Shown: positions 11,243 to 24,559, counted from the stretch's first letter. The stretch: 64,000 nucleotides of DNA from Sipunculus nudus (GCA_026874595.1 CM049318.1:40714456-40778455); one strand, 5' to 3'. Notes: generated by a model from the letters alone, not told the origin. Made by a program: numbers and translations.

Positions 11243-12201
11243 TTATCCGTCAAAAGAGAGTTTTGCGGATAATATATTTTTAGCCGGATGCCGCTGCATA
11301 GGTTTCCGGTGAACTCCTTTGTAACCACTGGACCGAATTTTATGAAACTTTGAATCATCAACAGGTCACATGTGAACTGCTATGCCCTCATTGTGGGTTG
11401 ACCTCTGAACTTTCCTCTCTGCAAAGCGTTACGGTACATCTGTGCATATGTTTTCACACAAACCTACATATCTTGGGACACATTTGACCAATTGGGTTGA
11501 AATTTTGCATGAGTAAAGCTCTTGGACAGCTTTATATTTATACACAAAAGGGTCAAAACATGAAATTTAACACATAAACACATAATGAATATATTTCCCG
11601 TTTTAATGACAGGTGGTGCCGCCTACAAACACGTTAATGCTGCAGACATTCATGCTAATATCGCAGGACTGGTTTGACGTATCGGCCTGAAATTTGCATG
11701 TGTATAGATCTTACTTGACCCTTTATCATTAACAAACTGGTTGGGCTACCTGCAAGTATTTTGCATGGTGTCCATCTGTTTGTCTGTTTTGGGTAAAAAT
11801 CACTCCTATCTTGACAGTGGTTTGACTTATCGGTCTGAAATTTTGTCTGGTATACATCATTGATAGGTTTCTCTATTATATGACAGGTGGCAACACCTAC
11901 AATCATGTTTATGCTGCAGGCATCCATGTTAATATCTGCAAAGTTGCATGTGTATACATTTTGGATAGATTTTTTGCTGAGTTGGCAGCTGATGCCACCT
12001 TTAAGCAAGTTTACATGGCAGAAACCCATGCTAATATCTCTGGACTTGTTTGGCATATAGGCCTAACCCTCCATCCCATCACTAAAGCAACACATCTCAC
12101 TCTATTTCCCCTTTACACTCAATCCATTCCTTACCTCGCCTATACCATTCTGATTATGAACAGCAGATACACAGTCACTTGTGGACTACCTGTATTCTAG
12201 T
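11243..12201 (+). mobile_element. Helitron-like non-autonomous element, copy 1 (diverged)
   Basis: The left end holds TATCCGTCAAAA with a partner TTTTGCGGATA, a short subterminal inverted repeat. The right end is a degenerate hairpin (AGTCACTTGTGGACTA) followed by TGTATTCTAGT, matching copies at 16015-17060 and, inverted, 38278-39054. The interior shares GACAGGTGG..CCACCTAC words and 'CTGCAG.CATCCATG.TAATATCT' blocks with those copies but is the most diverged. No Rep/helicase coding sequence is present. Confidence 0.65.
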
Positions 12202-12564
12202 TTCAATATAATGAAATCTGTGTACTTTTACATACATATTTTAAGTATGAGGGCATGCTAGTGATGAATTCACCATGGAAACATGAATAGAGATTTCTGA
12301 CAAATGATCATAATTGCTTAGTGGAGATGCAAAACTCTCATCAAACTTATGGATTTTAGCACAAGGACTTGTTTAAAGTTTGATGCTGTTAAGTATATGG
12401 AAAAGCAAATACTTTTTTAGTGGAAGTACATGTCACAAACAATTGGGAGAGGGATGGGGGAGTGTATGGAACTTCATTTTAAAGCTTTGATTGTGTAATA
12501 GAAATTTAAATATGGCAGATTGTGAAGGTCTTTGGTTATGCAGTGTGCAAAATTCTTTTCTATG

Positions 12565-12975
12565 GTAAGGTGCACCTGTGCACCACAGCTTATACAACTG
12601 GGTGCACAAAGTAATTTCAAGGTGCACAAATACATTCTCATTACAGTTATTTTATTACAATTATATTATATTTTACACACATATTTCAGTGCAGTAAAAA
12701 ATAAGGGTTTAAACCTGGTCAGAATGGAACCTTGAATAATATCTATCTAAAGAAAAGCTCTGATCACTGGATCTGTATACATGTAGTGTCTAGTGTGACG
12801 TCATGTTTTAGTTTATATGTCCTTGTATGATCATCTGGACTGTCAGATGTGCATGTGCCTAACGATCCTGCAGATTCTGTCCTAGTTACCGGCATCAGGT
12901 GCACACTGTGCACCTTGCAGTGATACCGCGGGTGCAGAAAATGTTTTTTAGGTGCATCTGTGCACCTAGGCACTC
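12565..12975. repeat. Diverged direct repeat rich in GTGCAC
   Basis: Two blocks about 332 bases apart (from 12566 and 12898) share AGGTGCAC, TGTGCACC, GGGTGCA and AGGTGCA words in the same order. The blocks are about 70-75 bases long, separated by unrelated sequence. They could be two ends of a decayed element or dispersed copies of a short repeat. No coding content. Confidence 0.45.
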
Positions 12976-14577
12976 AGCATTTCGAACACTGGTTATGGCG
13001 TGGATATGAGAGTGGGTTGTATTTGCTGTCCAAGGCCGGTGGTTTTCTCCGGGTTCTCCAGTTTCCTCCACTTCTACAGTCTACCAAACGCCACAATCTG
13101 AGCCATGGAGAGTGCCATGATTAGTTATAATAACTATTTCTACAATCCATGTAAAATAAATAAGTTTATATTTACAAGAACATATAGACTCGTGCTGTTC
13201 ACATCTAAGCAGTTGTATAATCTGACTTCACATACGAACCATGATGGTTAGTTATTAGATATACAAGGAGAGCAAGAATTCTTTAGCAGCTCATGTGTTA
13301 AGGTAGCCACATTCATGTACCAGTTATTTTATTGCTCCAGCATACATATAAACAGTTGTTGCTAGTTGTACTTTTGTTCCTTGTTAATCCTCACACTTCG
13401 TTAGTCAGTCCAGCCGAAAGCTTTGGCACATTGATACTGTACAGGATCCAAGCCCAGCTAATGAGAAACGTATGTGAATACCTGTGTCATGACAGGTGGA
13501 GAGGTATTACTATATCATCTTTTTTTGTTATTTCTTTTTTTACTTGTCTGTTTGTCTCTTATCATTATTGCTCCAAGAGTAAAGTGGAACTCACCAAATA
13601 TGAACACAAGCTTTTGCCCAAAGTAGTAAGAGGTGCCTAAATATACATAGTAGAGATATATACATCTTAGTTAACTTTTCACATTAATGTCTCAAATGTC
13701 AATATTTGAGAGGTGTCTGGAGTAAAGAAATGTCCATAATATTGAGATGTCCATAACATTGATATGTCTACAGTATAGAGATCTCTGTTTCATAGAATAG
13801 GAAAGTCTATAACAGAGGTATCCTTAATATAAAGGTGTCAATGAGCAGAAGTTTTCCAGTATATATATTCTAGTTGCATGAAACTGGATGGAAGTGGCTT
13901 TGCATGAGGCATATCCTCCTAACAGTTGACTGGTTAACATAAGTTTTCTCTCATGGAAGGAGGCAGTGATACTGTTGGACTTGGGTCCTGGTGGTCTGGA
14001 TTTAAATCTGGATAGAACCATCTTGGTTAACCTCATAGCTCAGGTTATGACTTAAAGGTTATTCTCAGCTCCTTGTAAGCTTATTAACATATCTGTATTC
14101 AGTTCAAACAACATGCCATAGACCCATCATTATAATAAGTTCCCTCTGCTGCCTTAAGGTGGCCTGTGTAGGCTTTGGCTTCACTTATGCTGATATAAGA
14201 GTGTCGAACAGAAACAAAAATACACAATCATTTGTGATCTGCTGTAGTGAAAAAAAAACTAGATATATGTGTACACACAAAATTTTACCAGTTTCTCAGA
14301 AAATAAGGCCTTCTTGTCTGTTTTTTTTTTAATTGATATTTTAGAATTTTGGTCTTATAAAGTCCTAAAGTCCTGTTAAACTGTAAAATTTATTATAAGC
14401 AAATCCAGAACCTACAGCAGGGAAGCAAATGCCCACAGCTTTGATATTTGCAATTACATTATTATGATTTTAATCATGTTATTTGATAGTGGATTAGCCT
14501 AATTGACAAGGAATATTAGGCAGCACATCGTTCAAGCTCCTGCAGACCCCCATATATAGTTTAAGCATTTGTAACTT

Positions 14578-14893
14578 GCCCAGTGATATGGTGTGATGGC
14601 TCAGGCTTTGCTCCAATAGTAAAAACTGGATAACATACAGAATTTATGGAGTACAGCTTTTTAGGTACTTGTCTTCTCACCACAGATCCTGCAGTTGGTG
14701 TGGCCACAAAAATGCTAATGCTTCTTTGGGTGTGCCCCAAGTGATATGGTGTAGTGGTCCAGCATCAGCTGTGGACTGCAACATTAGAAACTGGGAAAAA
14801 TGTAGAATTTATGTTGTATGTCTTGTAAAGCACTTGTCTGCATAACCACAGACACTACATTTGCTGGGGCCAAAAAAGTTCTCATTCCACGGT
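14578..14893 (+). repeat. Tandem pair of a 158-bp SINE-like unit
   Basis: GTGATATGGTGT occurs at 14583 and 14741, and the following 150 bases align in order through AGAATTTATG, ACTTGTCT, CCACAGA and GGCCA-CAAAAA. The second unit has a tRNA A-box-like head (GGTGTAGTGGTCCAGC). No B box was found in either unit. It looks like a diverged head-to-tail dimer of a tRNA-related SINE or an old tandem duplication. Confidence 0.5.
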
Positions 14894-15079
14894 GGGTGAT
14901 CCACCTTATACACTTCATCCTTGTAAAACAGTCAGATTTACGGGGTTTTCATTTAGACAGTTGCCAAGAGGTGTTCTCCAAAACTGTGTGTACATGATAA
15001 GAATGTAACTCCCTTTGTTGTACTGCCAACACAAGTGGCACACAAGAGTTGCTCCCAACTTACCACCACAAAGCATTGT

Positions 15080-15490
15080 AGTTCAGGCCACACCGTCCAA
15101 GTCCGAATGCAAGTCCAAGTCAGAGGCTTTGCGGCTCAAGTGCAAGACCACCTTCTACGATTCCAAGTCATTAGGAAGTCTGAGTCCAAGTCCAATACAA
15201 ATTTATTTCCTTAAAAAGCAATTTAAAATGGAAATTTCATGTTATCATGTTCACTTTTTAGTTATTTCAAACATGCTTTTCCTATAGTGGTTTCTAAAAT
15301 GACATTTAGCTTACAATGCAGAGCTTGGTATATATATAGTGTTATTGATATATTCTGTAATATTCTGTTACTGTTAGTGATTCGCACATGTACATATAGA
15401 TCTATCTGATTTCTGGAGCCCTTAACCCTCCCCCTGAGTCCAAATACAACTCAAGAGTCCAGTAGCATGGAGACCAAGTCCCTAAAAATG
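15080..15490 (+). repeat. Degenerate AAGTCC-rich tract
   Basis: AAGTCC, GAGTCC and AAGTCA words recur at irregular spacing (15097-15193 and again 15437-15482). They account for the 90-codon open frame at 15015-15287, whose SKSECKSKSE segment is a simple-repeat translation. Not a gene. Confidence 0.5.
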
Positions 15491-16014
15491 TGGATTTGAG
15501 ACAATTAGTGACATTGTTGTCATGTTTTTGAAGACCTTTAGAGATTGATTTCCGGAAGTAGCCTTTTCAGTTTATGATTCTGATAACAGAGAGATGTGCA
15601 TGTATGACCAAAGGTAACAAAGGTTGTGTGAAAGTGCTACCATTGCGACATCATCTCTGGTTATCATTAAATTGATCTAATTTCAGATCATCAGTTAAGC
15701 CAAAATGAAATGTTGCAACACTGTATAAATCATTATAAGAAGTTCAGTTGTCATGATTATGGTGATTATTGGGCCAAATAACTACAAATTCTTGTTACTC
15801 TTCAGTTTAGCTTATTATACAGGTTCATCCAGTACAGGCATTTAAACAGAATCCTTTACCCCCAGCAGTGATGATAACCTTTGCTGGACACTGGCTAGTC
15901 TCCCTGTGTTACATTTGAGTGATAGTCTGTGTTTAGGAATGTTTAACATTGCTCCTCCACCGAGCAACTTTATCCATAGATTGTCAACTTCACTTATCAA
16001 CCAGATTTGTCATT

Positions 16015-17060
16015 GTATCCGCCAAAATAAAGTTTTGCGGATACTATGTTTTTGACCCGGTTCCGCCGCCGCGGCGTTCATTTCCGGAGAACTCCTCTGA
16101 GACTACTGGACTGATTTTTCCGAAACTTACACAAATTATCGGGTCACATGTGAACTGGTGCCTAACCAAGTGACCTTGACCTCTGACCTTTCCTCTCTGC
16201 CCAACGTCCGTTTGTGCGTCTGTTTCCACACATAAACCCACATTTCTCGGGAACCGTTTGATCGATCAGGGAAAAAATTTTTCACCTAAAATTCGGCATG
16301 CGTATACATCCTAGATAGCTTTCTGGATTTTATGACAGGTGGCACCACCTACATTCACGTTAACGCTGCAGACATCCAAGCTCATATCTCGGGAACTGTT
16401 TGACCGATCAGGAAAAAAAATTTACACAAATGTAGCCCTTGGATAGCTTTATAACATACACAAAAATGGTGGCGCCACCTGCAGGCATTTCTTGCAAAGT
16501 GTCCATCTGTTTGTCTGCCTTAGGTTAAAATCACTCATATCTCTGCAGTGGTTTGACCAAATTACCTGAAATTCGGCATGCGTTTACATCCCGCATAGCT
16601 TTCTTGATTTTATGACAGGTGACACCACCTACATTCACGTTCACGCTGCAGACATTAATGCTTATATCTCCAGACTCGTTTGACCAATCAGGGAAAAAAA
16701 TTTACACAAATGTAGCCCTTGGATATCTTTTTTTAACATACACAAAAATGATGGCGCCACCTGCAGCCATTTTTGCACAGCATCCATCTGTTTGTCTGCT
16801 GTGGGATAAAATCACTCATATCTCTGCAGTGGTTTGACTTTTCCAAATGAAATTTTGCATGTGTATACATCTTGGATAGTTTCTCTTTCAAATAACAGGT
16901 GGCGCCACCTACAATCATGTTTATGTGGCAGAGATCCATTCTAATATGTAACACATGTAACTCTATTTTCCCTTGCCACTCAATCCATGCCTCACTTCAC
17001 CCGTCCTTCTCTGATTTTGTCGGATACACGTAGTCGCTTGTCGACTACCCGTATTCTAGT
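16015..17060 (+). mobile_element. Helitron-like non-autonomous element, copy 2 (best preserved)
   Basis: The left end is GTATCCGCCAAAA with a partner TTTTGCGGATAC, giving a subterminal stem. The right end has TTTTGTCGGATAC, then a perfect 7-bp stem GTAGTCG/CGACTAC with loop CTTGT, then CCGTATTCTAGT. A 3' hairpin closely followed by CTAGT is the classic Helitron/Helentron 3' signature. The interior has three tandem units of about 280 bp, marked by CAGGT(G) at 16336, 16616 and 16896, each with a GGTGGCGCCACC-type palindrome (perfect at 16468-16479 and 16898-16909). A cluster of three TGACCT half-sites lies at 16171-16189. No Rep/helicase coding sequence is present, so the element would depend on an autonomous partner. 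Confidence 0.75.
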
Positions 17061-18134
17061 TTTATATAAGACTTTATGCTAGTTCAGTATGTTAATATAT
17101 TTAGATGATATGGATGGTCAAGATTTTTCTTAGTTCTAAATGGACAGTATTTTTTATTGCTTGTTTTAGGTCAGTATCATAATATTCAGTAGCTTAAATC
17201 AAGTATCTGGTTGGTAAGTCAGGTTTAGGAACATGTGCTTAAGGGCTTTACAGGCCTCGGACAGACAGGCAGTTTTAGGCACTTTTAGACATTGCAGGAC
17301 TCTTTTCTGTTTTTATTTAAATTCATAAAGCCTCATATTAATAGATTAGAAACTTTTTAAAGGAAGATCTTATGATCATTTTTGTAGTTAGAAATGTCAA
17401 CCTTCAATATTTTGGATATATATATTTTAATTTGTGAACTAAGAAGAGAATAAACTTTATTATTACCATATGGATGGACTTTATCATGATTGATCATGAT
17501 TGGTGAGAAAATCTACATTTCTGCATTTGTGCATTGAACACCTAAAAAATCATCAAAATAGATGGAGAGAATTAGTTGAATCATGAATGTAAAGTTGTTG
17601 TAAATAGTACTACTGGTATCAGGAAAGCAGGAATGAAGGAGGAATAAACAAAGAATTGCACAGGAAGATATAACTTTAGTAAACAGGTCAGGGTAGCCTG
17701 TACTCCCAGGGTGCTGATGCTATGTTGCATACTTGCATGTACTAATGCCCAGGTTTAGCATACCACCTGATGGTGGTGGCGACCACCCTACATAGTGCCA
17801 CATTCCAGGCACTCTGTCTGTCCATTAGTGATAAGATCAGGTACTTGTTGACCTGTATGACTACTACAGCCTCATCATCAGCAAGGCCAACTGATTAATG
17901 TTTACACATACTAGGACTGGGCCAGTTCTTATTAATCAGTCACATGTGTGAGTAATAATCACCACCACACCTATAGATAAAACACTAATTTTGTCTGGAC
18001 TTATCCACTCAGATGTTACTGAACCTGGTGACTTGAGGGTCTGTGTGTGGGCCATGTTATATTAAGACTTAAAAGAGACAACTTACAGTAAAACTACCTA
18101 TATGTCCAGTACATATGCTTTACTCTCTCTGCTG

Positions 18135-18137
<3 letters not shown>

Positions 18138-18186
<49 letters not shown>

Positions 18187-18206
18187 TAGATAGATATATA
18201 TATATA
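18138..18206. repeat. (TA)n with GATA interruption
   Basis: A run of TA of about 45 bases, a short GATA-repeat segment, then more TA. It produces spurious Ile/Tyr-rich frames on the minus strand. Confidence 0.95.
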
Positions 18207-20768
18207 TCATGCCTAAGATGGATAACAGTTTTGTATCCGGCATCTTAATACCAACACATAACATAAGCACATTACTTGAATTGCAAATACACATACTGCT
18301 AATCTGACCTATATATTCATCATATTTTGATCAAAGCAGGGGCACAATCTGCTGTAAATAGGATATAGGTTAGAAAAGTATTTAGGCATATGCCTGAAAT
18401 GAACAATCAGTGAATTTAATCTTTACATAAATTTTAGTTTTAAAGACACAGAAGTTGGGGAATTTGCATTTATTCCCCTCGGAAGTTGGACTTGACACAT
18501 AGAGGCCTGCTTTTCAGGATTCTGATAGCTTAGAGATGATTGACAGTTGATCTGCATAAAGTCTGCCCTTGCAATTGGTGCAAAGATGCCACCCAGAAAA
18601 TAGAGAGCCAATAAGAAACTCAAAGTAAAGGACATTGCCTGTACAGGTGGAGTCTGTGTGATGATAGTGAACTCCTGTAACAGTACTACCAGCAATACTT
18701 ACAGGCCTGTGACAAACATCTGAAATCTTGAGAGACCAGGATCTGTGCAAAGAATTTGAGCACAAACATTTGACTGAGTACTGCTATATTGATGTTTTGC
18801 AAATCTATTTAGAAACCTTATTAAAGCTAACAGACATATAGAAAAAAATTCAAATAATAGCAACAAATAAATAATCTCTTATTAGACTGAACTTAATCTA
18901 ATATTCGATATTCCATAATTTAATGTATCGTCACTGGCACTAGGTAAAAGTTTAGGGGGGGGGGCCCTGGTTGGGAGCTGGGAGGTTGACTGGCCCAGTC
19001 GATGCAATAGTTAAAACATAATTCCTCCCACAATTGGATTCAGAGGCACAAAACTTGCTTGCGGTAAATATAAACTAAATTATGGCTCTTTGGCTGATTA
19101 TTTCATTGACTGGTGAACTCCACCCCTTATGGGACAGTCGGCGCCACACATCACCGCCTCGCTGAACTGATGTCTTTTCCAGTGACATCAGCTGTAATTG
19201 GTAGTCTTTCCCAGATTTTTTTTTCAAAACCAACATGGTTCTTTCAGCCATTGCCTATTGCTGGCTTCCATTTGGCTACTAATATTCCCTTTTAATCAGT
19301 CTTAAAGGCCTACTTCCATGAAAAAAATAAAATGAAATACTATTGAAGGTTTATTCATTTACATGTATATGTATAAATTATGGTATAATAAAATCAAGCT
19401 TTGCGCACTTAACCGTAAAAATTTAAATCGAAAGACCCGTAATCCACCCCACTCAGGGGGCCCAAGCCAAACAGAAGCGTCCTGGCCAAGGCGATTGTGA
19501 CGTCACAACCAGAACACACCGGGCCGTATTGTATGGCATCAGTTGAGTTTAACACGATCTGGGGAAAATATCCCAAAGTATTGCGTCGTCGGGTTGAGCA
19601 GTAACATCAAGGGTGATGGTATGAGCTTAATAATATTTTAACAAGTGTATAAGCCACATGTTCGTGCCAAATGGACAGGATTTCCTTTACAGAAGAGGCC
19701 GAACTGGACCCAGCCGGGCATGATCTGGGAAGGGGATTCCCCAGGTTTGGCTATACTGACATGAGGGTGCGGACGGACTTTTCCTGACATTTAGACACCT
19801 TTGTTGCCACTTTGTTGCCACTCTATATCCCTTACATGCGTAGGCTGCTAACTAGGAAATGATGCTGCTTTTCATCTTTACGACTCCTGTATCTCTTAGT
19901 CTTCAACTTTGCACCTGTTATTCTGTGACTCGGCCTTGACACGCTGGGAGCTGGCACCACGCAGTCTGCACACTAGCAGACGCCGAATCAGGATTTCAAG
20001 CGACATGTTAAATGACAACCAACATATAGCTGCTTGTTGATCGTATAAGTTTAATAATATCAAACTGATCAATCAATTAATTTTATTATTAAATGTGTTT
20101 GAACGCTTGTAAATGATAAAAACTTTATTTTTTATTTTGGGACTTTTTTTACAAGTTTCAAGACCCATGTGACCGAAGGGGTCACGTAAAGCTCGGTGCA
20201 TGGTGCCTCAGCAAAGGCATTAACATTGGAGAAACAATTAATAGGATTCTAAAAAAAATAAACCCACGTTAAAAACCGTTACTCCTTATTGTTGACAATA
20301 ATCAAAATAATTCATTTCAATATTTCAAATCTTTTGAAATATCAGAAAATTAAAAATTTAAAAAATTATACCATGCATTTCAGCATATTTTAATTATGTG
20401 CCCAAATAATATGAAAAAATTGGCTTCGTAATGGCTTCCTTACATTAAACGTGTGTGTTGTATATGGGTTGGGGATATTTTCACTCTGAATTTTTTTTAA
20501 AGTTTTCTTTTAAGTATCTGTAATGATAAAATGTTATATTGTTTTAAAAATGTGTATTTGTTGTATAAAATGTGATAAGCAATGTTTTATCCATTTTTTA
20601 TATAACCAAAAAAAAAAAAACAAATTCCATGCCAAGTCAGCACACACACACACGCATACATATAATTTAAGAGGTGTGTTTAAAATGTAATAAGTATGTA
20701 ACTTTAAGTATGTAATACTTGTATATGAAATATTAATATATATATAACGTTTATACATATGTAAATAT

Positions 20769-20769
20769 G

Positions 20770-20816
<47 letters not shown>
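20769..20816. repeat. (TA)n(TG)n compound microsatellite
   Basis: About 19 bases of TA run directly into about 28 bases of TG, inside the TTAA-flanked element. A short CA tract at 20640-20655 lies nearby. Confidence 0.95.
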
Positions 20817-20826
<10 letters not shown>

Positions 20827-21558
20827 GATTAACACTTGTAGTATGTATATAACAAAATATCAAATCAATTACCTAGTCAGTCATAAAGAGAACTCCAAAT
20901 CTGTTTCAGCTGTCTCTTTCCTTCCTTGTTAGTATGTTTTGCCATATTGCACTCAAAGATGTTACACTTGAACCTTCAGATGATACACTGGCCGAAGTAC
21001 CCATGCATTTAGTCCAAATATACCTATACATATACTGATCAACCTTACAAAAGACAACATATGGGTAATCTTGTATAATTTTAAATAATAATTTATTGTA
21101 AATGTACTTTTCTTGGAATCAAATCTGCTATCATGCAGAGTATTATAACTGGAATGTATAGTTTCTGGACACATTTTTTTTTAATATTACACAATTCTTA
21201 AATTGGAGGATACTAAAAGTACCCCTGAAATCCAGATAAACGGTATTATATCAGCCCAAACAAAAACAGAGCAATTATTCTTAAAATCTTGCTTGTAAAT
21301 TTTTATTTGCACAAGTAAAGCCTAGCTGAGGCAGTATGGCAAGAACTTTACCTATAACATTGCCAGCATAAAACATTAATAATAGTCATGGGGCTTTCCG
21401 TCTGGTGGAGTGTTATATACAGAACTGTATCATACATATATATACTGTGTATAATTATAATGTCACTGTGTGTTTTTTCTTTAATAAAAAAACATGGCTC
21501 TCTCATAATTCATCTAAAAATGTGAATTTCATGCTTTGTATTATATATTTCAAATTCA

Positions 21559-21565
<7 letters not shown>

Positions 21566-21629
<64 letters not shown>
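21566..21629. repeat. (CT)n(TA)n compound microsatellite
   Basis: About 31 bases of CT repeats are followed by about 33 bases of TA repeats, inside the TTAA-flanked element. A 17-base G run follows at 21698-21714. The frames crossing this region are artefacts of the repeats. Confidence 0.95.
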
Positions 21630-21633
<4 letters not shown>

Positions 21634-23689
21634 TAAAAGGAAAGAGTGTAAATTATATAAATAAATGTATGTATCATTTCCATGATGATGGGCCGGAGGG
21701 GGGGGGGGGGGGGGAGGTACTTAAAATTAGTACCACCCTCCATCGGGATGGTTGTGGTACGTATACAGCTTCATTTAAGACTAGCCCCGTGTATGGTACT
21801 ATAACTAAGGTTACATGTATTTATGAGGTAAGGCCTGCCAAGTAAAAACTCGCTTTACGAAAAGTATATATAGTTATACTACTGCTAAACAAAAAAGCGC
21901 TTATCAATGTCAAAACAACAATTTTGCATTTCTGATTATGAAGCATGTATGTATAAATTATGATAAAAAGAAAGGACCAGCGCTTTATTCATACGACAAA
22001 ACCAAGTTGCTTATCAGCTGATTTTTGCAGAATCACCACGGCACCAGTCACAACATTGTAACAGTTAATGTTATCACAACAACAAACTTTGTTGCAAAGG
22101 GTCGCGAGCGACATTGAACAAACTCGACCAAGTCAAGAATCACCATCGGCATCTTGTACTACTCTACATTTTCTTGCTATAAAAATTATATTACTGAATA
22201 ATCTCGTTATTTTGATAATAATCACCAGATTGAGAATATCCCTTAAAATTCCCACAGACTCCATCCTCGATTTTGTACAGCCTGTCACTTCGTCACAGGA
22301 ATCAAACCTGTTCCCAGTGTTGGCGTGTTGGCTTGCAGCGGCCGCTGTCTGTGTCACCGACTCCTGTTTCTAACAACGTATACATGGCCAAAAAATTACA
22401 TGAGGCTTAATGTCGAAGTTGCCATAAATCTACAGATCTAAATTCGCCGCTTTATTCTCCTTTAACGGGTCTCAGACAGTGTCATCTTAAGATGATTCCT
22501 CCGCCTCGCTTGATCAGATCGACCCGTCGGCCTTGCTGAAACCAAGTGGACGCGCAACCGGGGTTCTGGTTGTGACGTCACACACGTCCCAAGGGCTGTC
22601 TCAACTTTTTCAGGGGGCTCCCAGGACTCTGTTCACATATTCGTTCCTATCACGGATAGTAGCTCCCCAATGTCAGTAATTTTTACATCAGTTCTATTTG
22701 TAGGTTCATACCTTTCATATATGCAAAAACACCCTGAGGGTGGAAGTAGGCCTTTAATAATGTTTGGCCTTTGCTTTTGTTGAGTTCGGCTTTCAACACT
22801 ATAATCCTCAGCCTCAGTAAAGTGTTACTGTTTATCAAACCATCGCTCTTCAAAGTGGACCTGTTATAAGGTTAGCGTTAGATATTCAGGTGTACACTCA
22901 TCAAATGCAGTCAAAATGTAATACATATACCAGCTGGCTGAAAATCAGAAATAATCACTACCGTTCATGTGTTGACAACTTGACAGTGGCTTAGGAAACC
23001 AATACAGGGGTTCAGAGAGAACTGAACCTATCCTCACAAAATTGTCGTGATAGTGTCTACAATGCACTTACATTTGGCCCATCCACTGTAATGTTCGTAC
23101 AGCAGAGATGTATCATAGGACACAAAGGTCCATGTATTGACTACCTGAACACTTGTTTTCGGTGGGAATATTTCCAAGCGGGTCGAGCTGTCTGTTGCCT
23201 ATGGAAACGCTGTTGGCATTGTCATAGCAACGACACCATTTACATGAGGCATGGCCAGCTGGTAACAGCCCGATATGCAAATGTGTGGGAATTGGCAGGA
23301 GCTTTGTGATGCCCTAATATGCAAATATCAGGGATTCACCATACAGACTTTACAGGGCTTTAGTGATAAGAACTGGCACTGAGTTACATCTATTGATACA
23401 TGGAAATCACATTTTATTTTCATTCATTTTAGTAGCAACGTAAATACTTAAGCCCAGGCAGGGCTAGCTGGGAGGCTCTGGACAGAGGGCCAGGGACACA
23501 TGTTGGTTGAGTAGGCAGTTGGGTTATTTGATTATTTCAAGCTATGCATGATGTAAAGCAGAATTTTCATGAAATTTTTTATTGCTTTATGGTATCATGA
23601 ATCAGTACATCTTGGGATTATAAACTAATAATAATGATAATACATACCCCTGACTACTAAAACTTGATAGCTGATAGCAGGAAACCTAG

Positions 23690-24070
23690 TAGTACCAGTA
23701 TAGAAGGGTATTGTGACTTACCTCTACTAGTATACTAGTAATGAAGACTGCATGATAGGGGTGAACTATGGGAATAGCAGAATCAGTACTGAAGGCTGAT
23801 GGGGATGAGCTCTGGTTGTAGTACAAGGAGTGAAGGCTGATGGTACAGCATTTTGGTTGGAGCACTAACAATCAAGACTAATAGTAGTGAACTGTGGTTG
23901 CAGTTGTAGTACTGAGTGATGGTAATAAATTGACTGATGGTAGTGAAGTATTGTTGTAACAAGTAATGGTACAGCAGTCTGATGTAAGTGAACTCTGGCT
24001 TATAGTACTAGTGCAGTGACTGAGGTATAGTATACCAGTACTGAAGTTGATGTAGTGTGAGTGAGGATGG
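23690..24070. repeat. Degenerate minisatellite (TGATGGTAGTGAA-type)
   Basis: Words such as GTAGTGAACT, TGGTTGTAGTACTGA and TGATGGTA recur about every 35-45 bases across the interval with many substitutions and indels. An old, decayed tandem array with no coding content. Confidence 0.5.
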
Positions 24071-24559
24071 CCCACATCTGTTGAGTCAGACAGGTCATGG
24101 ATACTATGTACACCAAGGCTGGCAGTCCCTGGAGCTGCGTGTTGCTGGTTACCTCTGCTGGATGACTGGCAGTCCCAGCCTGTAGTACAGGGCAGGGGGT
24201 GGCTACAAGTACACTGAGACTGCTGCTGTCATTACTGTGTTTATACAGGGGGTCATCATTTTATTTCCTTATGTTAAATACACTCAGTAGAAGGTGATTG
24301 CTTGTCCAGTTGTCTGTTGGTTCAACTGTGAATGATGACCTTTGCTGTACATACAGCACACTGTGACAAATTGACAGTTATGCTAGTGATAATAAACTCT
24401 GCACAGATACACAGCTTATGAATGCAAGTTTGTGTTTCTGAATTGAACAACTAGCATGTTCTTTCACTGGGACGTGTGTACAAGAGTGTCTTGCCCAGGA
24501 CGGGTGCTCAGTGAGCTGGATACACTGCCATAGTTTCTGATAGGTGCTGAATCTGCTGA

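Larger units (their letters stand above)
19306..22753. mobile_element. 3.45-kb TTAA-flanked DNA transposon (Kolobok-like), non-autonomous
   Basis: Terminal inverted repeats AGGCCTACTTCCA (from 19306) and TGGAAGTAGGCCT (to 22753) are flanked on both sides by TTAA (19302-19305, 22754-22757). A 19-base word GTGACGTCACAACCAGAAC occurs 191 bases in from the left end (19497-19515) and, inverted, 172 bases in from the right end (22563-22581). This symmetry makes it very likely that the two termini belong to one element. TTAA duplication with AGG termini fits the Kolobok superfamily as I recall it (RRG ends); piggyBac also uses TTAA but usually has CCY ends. The interior holds CA/GT, CT/TA and poly-G tracts and no recognisable transposase. 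Confidence 0.65.
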
